Positions 1 to 6,928 of a stretch of 10,891 nucleotides of DNA are shown piece by piece. The notes under the pieces are model-generated. The model saw only the letters and a list, made by a program, of their open reading frames with translations, searched no databases and was not told the origin of the DNA. The translations under genes and the position numbers were made by a program. Source of the DNA: Candidatus Auribacterota bacterium (GTDB taxonomy: Bacteria > Auribacterota > UBA6266); the NCBI GenBank assembly GCA_016933315.1, contig JAFGBE010000199.1, positions 1 to 10,891 on the forward strand. Reading direction: 5' to 3'. Positions within the stretch are counted from its first letter, which is position 1; the number at the start of each line of letters is the position of its first letter.

Positions 1-367
1 CTCCGCTCCAGAACTCCAATTTGAGTATAGCGAAAACATTTGTTCCCTGAGCGCCTTTTAACCCGTCTGTCTTAACCCAGACAGACGCGAAGATATTCTC
101 GCCGGGCTTGAAATCATCAAATTCCTGTATAAGCGCTCCCGCTTCGAACGGCCCGTTTTCCGCATTAAGGGAAGGGGTAGCGCTGAACTTCCCGCCCGGA
201 GTGCGGTTTGCCGCCGAAGACGTCTCATCGGTCACGGCCCACGTCGCCCAGCCGCCGATATTCCCGGCCTCGAAGCCGGGGTTGCTGACCCTGTTTGAAT
301 CGGCGAATGCAGCCTGCGAAAAGACAATTAAGCCAAGAACAAATAACAGACAGAAAACCCTTTTCAT
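1..367 (-). CDS. Exported jelly-roll (CBM-like) protein, 3' part missing
   Basis: This is the first 122 codons of a minus-strand gene that runs off the left edge. The start ATG (365-367) has a strong AAGGAGG site (374-380) six bases upstream. Residues 1-22 form a Sec signal peptide with a likely AFA/DS cleavage site. The mature part opens with NPGFEAG and continues with the GGW...WAV, EAGALIQE, ASVWVKT and KLEFW blocks, a pattern of jelly-roll sheets as in carbohydrate-binding CBM4/9-like domains. It is a close paralogue of the protein at 6929-7528, which shares GALIQE, WVKT, LKG and KLEFW in the same order and spacing. It begins 21 bases after the stop of the large glycosidase-like gene, so the two are very likely one transcript. 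A role in binding glycans at the cell surface is inferred; the fold is likely, the ligand unknown. Confidence 0.85.
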   Translation of the reverse strand, partial: MKRVFCLLFVLGLIVFSQAAFADSNRVSNPGFEAGNIGGWATWAVTDETSSAANRTPGGKFSATPSLNAENGPFEAGALIQEFDDFKPGENIFASVWVKTDGLKGAQGTNVFAILKLEFWSG

Positions 368-388
368 CGTATTCCTCCTTCAATATTA

Positions 389-3300
389 TTAATCATCGCA
401 ATATATCTTTATGTCAGCAGGAAGTTTTGTGAAATTTATTTCTCCTCTCTCTATGCTTTCAATCCTATCGCCGTCAAGCTCGGCATACAACGCTTTCCCT
501 CCGCACGGTACTTTCAACACAAAGCCGCCCGAGCAATCGGCATCCCCGTATATATTCGCCGTTATCACATTATCCTCTTTTTTTATGTCGTAATTTATAT
601 CACCGAAATAAGTCGGCATGTTTCTCACCTTCACGCCCCGGGGAGAATCAAGCCACTTATCGTCAACGCCCGCCGCGAACACGATCCTGTTATCCTGTTC
701 ATACACAAAAAGGCTCCTGATGAAATTAATCGCAATGGCGCCTATCCACGTATGGGGCATATCCCCGAGATACTGCGGCCGGAAATATTCCTCATGCACG
801 ACTTCCGCCCAGTGTTTCCACGGCCTCGGCCGCATATCACCAAGAAAATAATTTATCATCTCCAGCGCTTTGTCTTTTTCCCCGAGCATAAGGTACGCTG
901 TGGCATTTCTTATCTCATAAGGGGTGTAGGCGGCCGTAAGCCCTTTTTCTATCCTCGGATAAAAAGTGTCGGCATAATATGTATCCAGCGTATACATAAG
1001 GTCTTCCCTCTGCAGGTGCGGATATTCCCCCGTGGGCCATACTGAAATCGCGGTCGAAGTGGCGTCAAAATCGGCTTTCTCGAAGCAGCCGGGGATATTT
1101 TTTATGTTTCTCTGTTTCTGCAGCAGCTCTATATCATCAAGAAGGTTCTTCCTCAATTCCGTTTCCTCTTTTTTCATCCACCCGGTCAAATCTTCCTGTC
1201 CCGCGACCTTAGCCAGGAACTGCCCGTCCTTCCATCCTTTAAGAGCCCAGAAATCATCCCACAAACTGTGCTGGGCCGGGAAATATCCCTCGTGGCTGTT
1301 TGATTCCGGCAGTATGCCGTAGAACGGCGTGTTTTTATATTCATCGGTCAACCGTTTCGCCCTGAGTTCCTCAAGAAACTTCAGAGCCTTTACTACAGAA
1401 TTAAAATGGTTTATCACAAAATCTTTATCCCCCGTGAAACGGTAATAATCCGCAACGGCAAATATATATGCCCCCTGCCCGTCCCACTCAAACCAGTCTT
1501 TGCCCCATCCGGGCATCTGTCCGTTCAGCTCAAGCATACAGGGAATTTCGCCGTTGGGCTTCTGGCTTTTGCTTATCCAATCCAGGTAATCCCTGACTTC
1601 CTCATAATGCCCCGTCTTAAGCAAAGCCGCGCACTGAACGGAACCGTCCCTTATCCACGAGCGCTCATAATTTCTCGGGCCCGGGTGGAGAGAAACAAAA
1701 TCCCTGTTTATCAGAAGATAGGCAAGGTTGGCTTTCATAACATCAATCAGCTCTTTCTGGGGAATATCTATTTCGAACGTGCTTAACTGCGATTCCCAGT
1801 AGTCCCCGGTTTCGGCCAGAATTCCATTGAATTTTTCTTCCGGGTTCTTGCATGACAGCAGAGCTTCGACGTCAGTATTGCCTCTCAGCGGCAGCACAAA
1901 ATAAAATCGTTTCTTCTTGCCGGCCGGGACATTGAAATCGAAAACGGACGCGCCGGAAATAATCCCTTCCGGGTCAAGCACTGTTTTCCTGTCGGGGACT
2001 TTGCCGTCGGCGATATATTCGATTATCTCCCCTTCTTTAAAAGACACGCCGCCGAATCCCGCGGGCTTCTGGAGGGAGACAACCGAATCCCTGTTGTTAA
2101 CTTTTATCAGCGCGCCTTTGCGGCCGTCGGCAAAATCAAGGGCCGATATCCTCGATATGCCGCCGTGCTGCCACTTGGGGCTCAGCTGCAATGCCCTTAC
2201 TGTAATAAAAAGCTTGCCCTTCAGCGGCTTGCCGCCGGTGTTATCCAGCGTGTAAAGAAGATAAGATGAGGAACCCTCTTTATCCCCCCATGTGAATATT
2301 TTCTGTTCGAAAACAAGGCCATTATATTCCCATGTGACGGAAGGTATCGGGAGGTAATCTTTTTCAAGTTTCTGGGTTATTTTCGCGTCTCCCGCCGCGA
2401 CCAATTTCCCGTCGATATAAAGATACGGCATCAGCACGAAGCTTTCCTTGCCGGGTTCCACCGCGCCGTAGGAACTTATCAGGCTTTCCACAGGATCGGA
2501 TGGGGCCCCGGTAACGGTCCAGTATTCCTGTTTGTTATAAATCCAGTCCGGGAAATATCCGGCAGGGGAATCCTCCGCCATCACATTGTATAATCTTTCC
2601 ACCGTCGCGGATTCATCTTTGCCTTTCAGCGTAAGCTCGCACAGGCAAAACCCGGCCCCGGTGGATTTTTCACACAGGATTTTGATGTATCTCGCGTCGG
2701 TCTTATCTATATATATCAGGTCTCTTCCCCCGTTAGACCTTGAAGTCTTGAAAACCGTTTTCCAGTCTTCGCCGTTCTTCGAAGACTGAATCTCATAACT
2801 TCCGGGATATGATTCCCCCCACTTTATCTCAAACCCGCCAAGCCCTTTCTCCTTTTTTAAGTCTATTTCAACCTGCTCGCTGTCCCCGCCCCCGCTGTTC
2901 CAGCAGGTGGAAAAATCCCCGTCCATAATGTTCAGGGGTTCAGCCTCCCCGGATGAAATTTTTATATCGGGTGTCTCGCCCGGTTCTTTCAACGTTACTT
3001 CAAGTATGGAAGCGCCCCACCCCGTCGCTCTTTTATTGCATACAATTTTGATATATCTCGCTTCCGTCTTCTTAAAATAAATATCATCTGTCTTCCCGTC
3101 CGAACCGCTTGTCCCGAAAACCTTAACCCAGTTTTCGGCATCTTCCGAAAGCAGCACATCATAAGAGGAAGCAAAAGCGTCCTCCCAGAAAATGGTCAGC
3201 CCCGCGAGTTCCCTGTTTTCCAGGAGGTCTATCTGAATCCACTGGGGATCCTCAAACTTGCTGCTCCACCTGGTTCCCATATTTCCGTCAAACGCCTTGT

Positions 3301-3418
3301 CAGGAGAAAATCCCGGTTCCTGGACTGAAGAAGCGGTGACATTCGCGGGCAGACCGGAGGACAGGGACGAACCTGAAAGAATTACCGCGAAAAAATATAA
3401 TATAAATGTTCTTTTCAT
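389..3418 (-). CDS. Secreted glycosidase-like protein, two F5/8C domains plus six-hairpin catalytic domain
   Basis: A 1009-residue exported protein; the start has an AGGAGA site five bases upstream. After a signal peptide (about 1-22) come two F5/8 type C (discoidin) domains, about 25-145 and 150-266. Both carry the family signature, with DG...TRW or DG...TCW near the front and ARYIKI near the end, so they look like a tandem duplication. Residues about 275-545 resemble the beta-sandwich that precedes (alpha/alpha)6 glycosidases. Residues about 550-910 carry blocks typical of six-hairpin enzymes: ERSWIRDG (585-592), EWDGQGAY (644-651), WPTGEYP (794-800) and PHTWIGA (888-894). A C-terminal beta domain follows. 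D591, E644 and E876/E877 are candidate acid or base residues. The fold recalls GH15, GH63, GH94 or amylo-1,6-glucosidase-type enzymes, but no family can be assigned by eye. It probably trims an external glycan and is followed by a jelly-roll gene in the same operon. Confidence 0.85.
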   Translation of the reverse strand: MKRTFILYFFAVILSGSSLSSGLPANVTASSVQEPGFSPDKAFDGNMGTRWSSKFEDPQWIQIDLLENRELAGLTIFWEDAFASSYDVLLSEDAENWVKVFGTSGSDGKTDDIYFKKTEARYIKIVCNKRATGWGASILEVTLKEPGETPDIKISSGEAEPLNIMDGDFSTCWNSGGGDSEQVEIDLKKEKGLGGFEIKWGESYPGSYEIQSSKNGEDWKTVFKTSRSNGGRDLIYIDKTDARYIKILCEKSTGAGFCLCELTLKGKDESATVERLYNVMAEDSPAGYFPDWIYNKQEYWTVTGAPSDPVESLISSYGAVEPGKESFVLMPYLYIDGKLVAAGDAKITQKLEKDYLPIPSVTWEYNGLVFEQKIFTWGDKEGSSSYLLYTLDNTGGKPLKGKLFITVRALQLSPKWQHGGISRISALDFADGRKGALIKVNNRDSVVSLQKPAGFGGVSFKEGEIIEYIADGKVPDRKTVLDPEGIISGASVFDFNVPAGKKKRFYFVLPLRGNTDVEALLSCKNPEEKFNGILAETGDYWESQLSTFEIDIPQKELIDVMKANLAYLLINRDFVSLHPGPRNYERSWIRDGSVQCAALLKTGHYEEVRDYLDWISKSQKPNGEIPCMLELNGQMPGWGKDWFEWDGQGAYIFAVADYYRFTGDKDFVINHFNSVVKALKFLEELRAKRLTDEYKNTPFYGILPESNSHEGYFPAQHSLWDDFWALKGWKDGQFLAKVAGQEDLTGWMKKEETELRKNLLDDIELLQKQRNIKNIPGCFEKADFDATSTAISVWPTGEYPHLQREDLMYTLDTYYADTFYPRIEKGLTAAYTPYEIRNATAYLMLGEKDKALEMINYFLGDMRPRPWKHWAEVVHEEYFRPQYLGDMPHTWIGAIAINFIRSLFVYEQDNRIVFAAGVDDKWLDSPRGVKVRNMPTYFGDINYDIKKEDNVITANIYGDADCSGGFVLKVPCGGKALYAELDGDRIESIERGEINFTKLPADIKIYCDD

Positions 3419-3464
3419 TGTTTTCTCCTGACTTTGGTAAAAGGTTTATCGACAACTAAATGAT

Positions 3465-3493
3465 ACCATATCGCAATTATGCCTTTTACACAA
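3465..3493 (-). promoter_or_regulatory. Possible promoter of the glycosidase-like operon
   Basis: On the minus strand TTGTGT (3488-3493) and TATGGT (3465-3470) are separated by 17 bases and lie 47 bases before the start codon. Both hexamers are imperfect. The position between the upstream terminator-like structure and the gene suits a promoter. No copy of the LacI-type palindrome seen at the two other promoters is present here. Confidence 0.3.
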
Positions 3494-3503
3494 ATTTCAC
3501 TTG

Positions 3504-3606
3504 AAAAAGGGCTTGCCGGGCATCATTTTCCAGGCTTCCTGCCTCTACACTCCTGGGGGGGAAAGAGACTTTGAAGAAAGTAAAAATGATATCTCCGACA
3601 AGCCCT
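3504..3606 (-). terminator. Long branched inverted repeat ending in a T tract; probable terminator of the PEP-CTERM gene
   Basis: Read on the minus strand, the arm at 3583-3606 (AGGGCTTGTCGG then ATCATTTT) pairs with the arm at 3508-3529 (AAAATGAT then CCGGCAAGCCCT). This gives about 20 pairs interrupted by one small internal loop, and TTTTT follows at once (3508-3504). The roughly 50 bases between the arms hold a perfect 5-bp hairpin with a 4-base loop (3568-3581) and a CCAGG/CCTGG pairing (3530-3534 with 3552-3556), so the RNA would be multi-branched. It starts 15 bases after the PEP-CTERM stop codon, which fits termination. It is much longer than an ordinary intrinsic terminator. Confidence 0.6.
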
Positions 3607-3620
3607 CCGAAAATACGGCC

Positions 3621-4265
3621 TTAGCCGTTTCTCCTCTTTGCTAAAAATATTCCCGCTAATCCGCATCCTAACAGGACAAGGCTGCCGGGTTCGGGAACAA
3701 CATCAACATCCATATCATCCCAGCCTATCGAACCGCCGTTAGCTGTCTCTCCGTTGGCATCAGTCAGGAACATCACTATTCTTCCCGTATCCGCAGAAGT
3801 CGGGGCGGTAAATAAACCCGCTATTTCCTTCCATGTATCCAACGAGTCCGTACCGCTTATAAAACGGCCTACTTCCTCTTCGGAAAGTTTTGATGCGCCG
3901 TTAAACCACTCGATTTTCATGACGCTATCCCAGCCGACAGGAGTATCCGTAGACGGGGCATACGCAAAACCGCTTACAGTGTATTGGGTTGCCGCAGTTA
4001 CAGCAAAATCCTGATAAATACCTGTGGAGTCCGACCAGCTTTTTATAGCTTTCGAACCGCCTGCGGTATGGTTATAATCCGTATGATACCAGCCGTCACT
4101 TCCCCACCTTGTCCAACCTTCGATAACAGTAGCGGTGTCGCCATACCATCCGGGCGTTCCTGTTTCAAATCCGCCGTTTGTCAGTAACCCCGACACAGCG
4201 TAATTCGGAAGAGAAATCAAGGATGCGCAGACAAACAATGCAACGAGTAAAACAGAACCTTTCAT
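3621..4265 (-). CDS. PEP-CTERM sorted jelly-roll (CBM-like) surface protein
   Basis: A 214-residue exported protein. The ATG has AAAGGAGG (4273-4280) seven bases upstream and residues 1 to about 25 form a signal peptide. The mature part begins with NGGFETG and contains the GIYQDF, YTVSGFAY and KIEWF strands, like the other two jelly-roll proteins of this window. The C-terminus is a textbook PEP-CTERM tail: VPEPGS at 190-195, a hydrophobic segment to about 208, then AKRR and the end. In known systems such tails are cut by an exosortase that delivers the protein to the surface or matrix, usually alongside exopolysaccharide genes; no exosortase lies in this window. The gene follows the LacI gene by 100 bases with its own likely promoter and operator, and ends just before a terminator-like repeat. 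The ligand is unknown. Confidence 0.88.
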   Translation of the reverse strand: MKGSVLLVALFVCASLISLPNYAVSGLLTNGGFETGTPGWYGDTATVIEGWTRWGSDGWYHTDYNHTAGGSKAIKSWSDSTGIYQDFAVTAATQYTVSGFAYAPSTDTPVGWDSVMKIEWFNGASKLSEEEVGRFISGTDSLDTWKEIAGLFTAPTSADTGRIVMFLTDANGETANGGSIGWDDMDVDVVPEPGSLVLLGCGLAGIFLAKRRNG

Positions 4266-4326
4266 ACTTCAACCTCCTTTATTCCGCACAATTAACCCGC
4301 AAATGAACTTCACTTGCTTCAAGCTA

Positions 4327-4355
4327 CTTATGCACACGTGTGAATTAGTTGTGAA
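4327..4355 (-). promoter_or_regulatory. Probable promoter of the PEP-CTERM gene
   Basis: On the minus strand TTCACA (4350-4355) and CATAAG (4327-4332) are 17 bases apart. The -35 matches consensus at five of six positions and the -10 at four. The spacer contains most of the CACACGTGTG palindrome, so a bound repressor would occlude polymerase. The leader to the ATG would be about 55 bases. Confidence 0.45.
4330..4345. promoter_or_regulatory. Putative LacI-family operator before the PEP-CTERM gene
   Basis: The sequence ATGCACACGTGTGAAT has the perfect core CACACGTGTG (4333-4342) centred on CG, as in most LacI-family operators. Extending outward to 4327-4348, 9 of 11 base pairs are symmetric. 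The first ten bases, ATGCACACGT, are identical to those of the site over the LacI gene's own promoter (5394-5409). Confidence 0.6.
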
Positions 4356-4365
4356 AAAATATATT

Positions 4366-5379
4366 TTATGCAACTGATGACTCCCTTACTATAAGCCTTG
4401 ACGCCAGCCCTATTTCCTCAACCGGGCGAGAGGGGTTTTCAATAACCCTCAAAAGCATTTCAATCGCCCTGCCTCCTATGTCTTCAAGCGGAGGCTTCAG
4501 CGTAGTTATCGAAGGCTTGAAGAAACGGGCCGCTTCCAGATCGTCAAAACCCACTACCGAAATATCCTGCGGCACTTTGAGCCCCATATCCATGGCTGCT
4601 TTAACGCTTCCCATAGCCATTATGTCATTCGCGCAAAACATGGCCGTGGGCCTGCCCGATGGAGAGCACAGTATCCTTTTCATCTCTTCATAAGCCTCGT
4701 TGAAAAAAAAGTTGCCGCAGCCGGTTATGCTTTCGTCAAATTCGAGTTCGAGTTTTTCAAGGGATCCCTTGAAAGCACTGAACCTTTCAACGCCGTCCAC
4801 AGAAAGCATTCCTCCCTTTATCATGCCTATCCTCTTATGCCCTGTCGCGGAGAGATGGCTGACAGCCTTAAAAACAGCTTCATTGTTGTCTATGCTGACA
4901 TTATTGACTTTTTTCCTGCCCAGAAACTTGTTTATAAAAACACAGGGTATGTTTTCTTTTTCCAATTCTTTAATATTATCAGGGACATCCTCATGATAAA
5001 TAACGTTATATATCAGGACGCCGTCAACCAGCCAGTTTCTCACGACTTCGGCATAAGACCGGTTTTCTTCGGTCCAGTAATCTGTCGAAAATAACATAAG
5101 CCCGTATCCAAGCCTTCTGCATGTATCCGATATCCCTTTTATAATGGGAAGCACATGCGGGTTGAGATCAGGCGTAATAAGGGCAAAAGCATGGGTCTTT
5201 CTCCTGACAAGCCCCCTGGCAACCAGGTTAGGCTGGTAGTCAAGTTCCTTCATCGCTTTAAGTATTTTGTCTTTGGTCCTGCCGCTTATGGCCGGATTGT
5301 CGTTTATGACACGGGAGACAGTCGAATGGGTGACTCCGACTTTTTTCGCTATATCTTTTATAGTAGGCCTTTTTCTCAT
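4366..5379 (-). CDS. LacI-family transcriptional repressor
   Basis: A 337-residue regulator. The N-terminal helix-turn-helix (about 6-26: TIKDIAKKVGV then HSTVSRVIN) is followed by the hinge PNLVARGL (50-57) and a periplasmic-binding-protein-like sensor domain with the usual VVGFDD and SITTLKPP blocks near the end. The open frame extends 26 codons further upstream, but those codons cover the promoter. The start at ATG 5377-5379 is therefore chosen, as it also gives the family's normal N-terminus, MRKRPTIKDIA. No good Shine-Dalgarno is visible and the leader would be only about 22 bases. A palindrome over the -10 suggests autorepression, and the same site lies before the next gene. The effector is probably a sugar or sugar phosphate, judged from family and neighbours. 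The specificity residues of the recognition helix are His18 and Ser19, unlike LacI (Tyr, Gln). Confidence 0.93.
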   Translation of the reverse strand: MRKRPTIKDIAKKVGVTHSTVSRVINDNPAISGRTKDKILKAMKELDYQPNLVARGLVRRKTHAFALITPDLNPHVLPIIKGISDTCRRLGYGLMLFSTDYWTEENRSYAEVVRNWLVDGVLIYNVIYHEDVPDNIKELEKENIPCVFINKFLGRKKVNNVSIDNNEAVFKAVSHLSATGHKRIGMIKGGMLSVDGVERFSAFKGSLEKLELEFDESITGCGNFFFNEAYEEMKRILCSPSGRPTAMFCANDIMAMGSVKAAMDMGLKVPQDISVVGFDDLEAARFFKPSITTLKPPLEDIGGRAIEMLLRVIENPSRPVEEIGLASRLIVRESSVA

Positions 5380-5393
5380 ATAAACCCATTTTG

Positions 5394-5409
5394 ATGTTAA
5401 CGTGTGCAT
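5394..5409. promoter_or_regulatory. Putative autoregulatory LacI-family operator
   Basis: On the minus strand this reads ATGCACACGTTAACAT, symmetric as ATG...ACGT...CAT around a central CG. It overlaps the last bases of the -10 and the expected transcription start of the LacI gene, the classic position for a repressor that blocks initiation. It shares ATGCACACGT and the final AT with the site at 4330-4345. Confidence 0.6.
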
Positions 5410-5436
5410 TATAACTGACAACAGAGGTTTTGTCAA
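5408..5436 (-). promoter_or_regulatory. Perfect-consensus sigma70 promoter of the LacI gene
   Basis: On the minus strand TTGACA (5431-5436) and TATAAT (5408-5413) are separated by exactly 17 bases, matching consensus at all twelve positions. Transcription should start near 5401, which rules out the longer upstream reading of the LacI protein. It sits 34 bases past the stop of the HD-GYP gene, with no terminator between. Confidence 0.85.
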
Positions 5437-5470
5437 GGGGCTCGATTCAAATAACATTCAGGGAAGAAAA

Positions 5471-6919
5471 TCAGTGGGTATTCAATATCTTGACAAGATA
5501 TTTGGATAATTTTTCCCTCACGGGATCGGAAATATTGACAAAACAGATGGCGATTTTATACTTTTTGTCGCTTATTTTATCAACACGTATGACTTTCGCC
5601 GTAAGGTCAAGGGTCATATCCACAAGATAAACGCGGACCGCGACAAAACTGGATATCGGAATTATTTTTTTAGAAATAAAGACCAGCCCGCCGGCGCTTA
5701 TGTTCGTAGTGCTGGAAGAATGATATATCTTTTCCTGTTCTTCCGGCCTTAAGACTTTGTATTCAATGGCAAGTTCCACGTTTATCCTGATATAATTTCT
5801 CCTGTCAAAAAGGTATAATTGCTTCTTAATGAAGATATCAACGATTTTCCTGTCCAGGCGCGTTCGCGACTCTTTCCTCAGTACGTCAAGCGCCTGGTTG
5901 ACAGTCATGGCCTTCTTATACGGCCTGTCGTAACTTATCATCGCGTCGTATATGTCGGCAACGGCTATTATCCTCGACAACAGCGGTATCGCGGTTTTTT
6001 TCAGGCCGAACGGGTACCCGTTCCCGTTCATCATCTCATGATGGGTGGACGCCACAAGAGGAATATCCTTGTCCTTCTTGGAAAAATGGATGTTATCGAG
6101 TATCTGCTTGGTGTAATACGCGTGTTTCTTCATCTCCTCGTATTCTTCTTTCGTATAGCGCCCGGGTTTTGTCAGTATCCTGTCCTTGACGCCGATTTTC
6201 CCCACGTCATGGAGGATAGCCGCTATCTCAAGCATCCTCATCTTATCCTGGTTTAGCTTCAGTTCCTCCCCTATTTTCAACGCGTAATACGTTACTCTTT
6301 CCGAATGCCCGGCGGTAACCGGGTCCCGGGCGTCAACCGCGGCCGCAAGAGTCTTTATCAGGCTTCTCATAAAAATTTCGGCCTCGTCATGGAGAATGGC
6401 GTTTTCAAGGGCAATCGAAGCGTGCGACGCGAAAGCAACGAGGATTTTCTCATCCTTCTTCGTAAAATAACCGCTCTTCTTATTAAGCACCTGTATTACG
6501 CCGATCACCTCTTTCTCGTGGTTGAACATGGCGGCGCAAAGGACGGATTTTGTGCGGAATCCCGTTTCCATATCAAAGTCAGAGCAAAATCTTTTATCCT
6601 TATAAGCGTTCCTGATATTAAGGAGTTTCCCTGTTTTCGCCGTGTAACCGGCTATGCCTTTGCCTATCGGCAGCCTTATCTCCTCTATCTCCGCTTTCTG
6701 GGCGATGTGGCTCCATATCTCGCCGGTGTTGTGGTCAACAAGGAAAAGGGAACTTCTCTCGGCTTCCAGCACGCGCGTTATCTCTTCCATGATAAGGCTT
6801 AAGAGTTTCTCTATATTTCTTTCCCCTATCATAGCCTGCGATATATCAATAAGAGACTTATAATCCCTTAAAAATTTATTGTGGAAGGAATTAGGCGTTT
6901 TCCTGTTCTTTTTATTCAT
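5471..6919 (-). CDS. GAF-HD-GYP-PilZ cyclic-di-GMP phosphodiesterase/receptor
   Basis: A 482-residue cytoplasmic protein with no signal peptide or membrane segment. A GAF sensor domain (about 22-175) leads into an HD-GYP phosphodiesterase domain (about 185-365) and a C-terminal PilZ domain (about 372-480). The HD-GYP residues are present: HSERV (205-209), HDVGKIG (237-243), H266, HHE (293-295), GYP (301-303) and AD (321-322). The usual DGxGYP is NGNGYP here. PilZ has both parts of the cyclic-di-GMP site: RxxxR (374-378) and NxSxxG (406-411). Known HD-GYP proteins hydrolyse cyclic-di-GMP to GMP or pGpG, and PilZ binds it, so this protein could both sense and degrade the messenger under a GAF signal. 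The start is nine bases after the upstream stop without a clear ribosome site, which suggests coupled translation as the last gene of the operon. Confidence 0.93.
   Translation of the reverse strand: MNKKNRKTPNSFHNKFLRDYKSLIDISQAMIGERNIEKLLSLIMEEITRVLEAERSSLFLVDHNTGEIWSHIAQKAEIEEIRLPIGKGIAGYTAKTGKLLNIRNAYKDKRFCSDFDMETGFRTKSVLCAAMFNHEKEVIGVIQVLNKKSGYFTKKDEKILVAFASHASIALENAILHDEAEIFMRSLIKTLAAAVDARDPVTAGHSERVTYYALKIGEELKLNQDKMRMLEIAAILHDVGKIGVKDRILTKPGRYTKEEYEEMKKHAYYTKQILDNIHFSKKDKDIPLVASTHHEMMNGNGYPFGLKKTAIPLLSRIIAVADIYDAMISYDRPYKKAMTVNQALDVLRKESRTRLDRKIVDIFIKKQLYLFDRRNYIRINVELAIEYKVLRPEEQEKIYHSSSTTNISAGGLVFISKKIIPISSFVAVRVYLVDMTLDLTAKVIRVDKISDKKYKIAICFVNISDPVREKLSKYLVKILNTH
5484..5502. repeat. 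Perfect AT-rich hairpin inside the 3' end of the HD-GYP gene
   Basis: AATATCTT, a 3-base loop (GAC) and AAGATATT form a perfect 8-bp stem just before the stop codon at 5471-5473. It lacks a GC-rich stem and a following T tract, so it is not a standard terminator. It could affect mRNA ends or be an accident of coding for KYLVKILNTH. Confidence 0.35.
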
Positions 6920-6928
6920 ATAATAATG

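Noticed and set aside
1406..1786. A 126-codon open frame on the plus strand
   Set aside because: It is antisense to the glycosidase-like gene and has no sensible start context or protein features.
3504..3613. A miniature transposable element with target duplication
   Set aside because: The flanking GAAAA copies are offset and trivial in sequence, and only one copy is seen in the window. A terminator reading is simpler.
5380..5457. Upstream extension of the LacI protein by 26 residues
   Set aside because: This stretch contains the perfect promoter and the operator, and the extended N-terminus does not fit the family.
5437..5470. A terminator after the HD-GYP gene
   Set aside because: The gap has no GC-rich stem with a T tract; the AT-rich hairpin at 5484-5502 lies inside the coding region.
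6305..6802. A 165-codon open frame on the plus strand
   Set aside because: It lies antisense to the well-supported HD-GYP protein, has no domain or ribosome site and is a shadow of the opposite coding strand.
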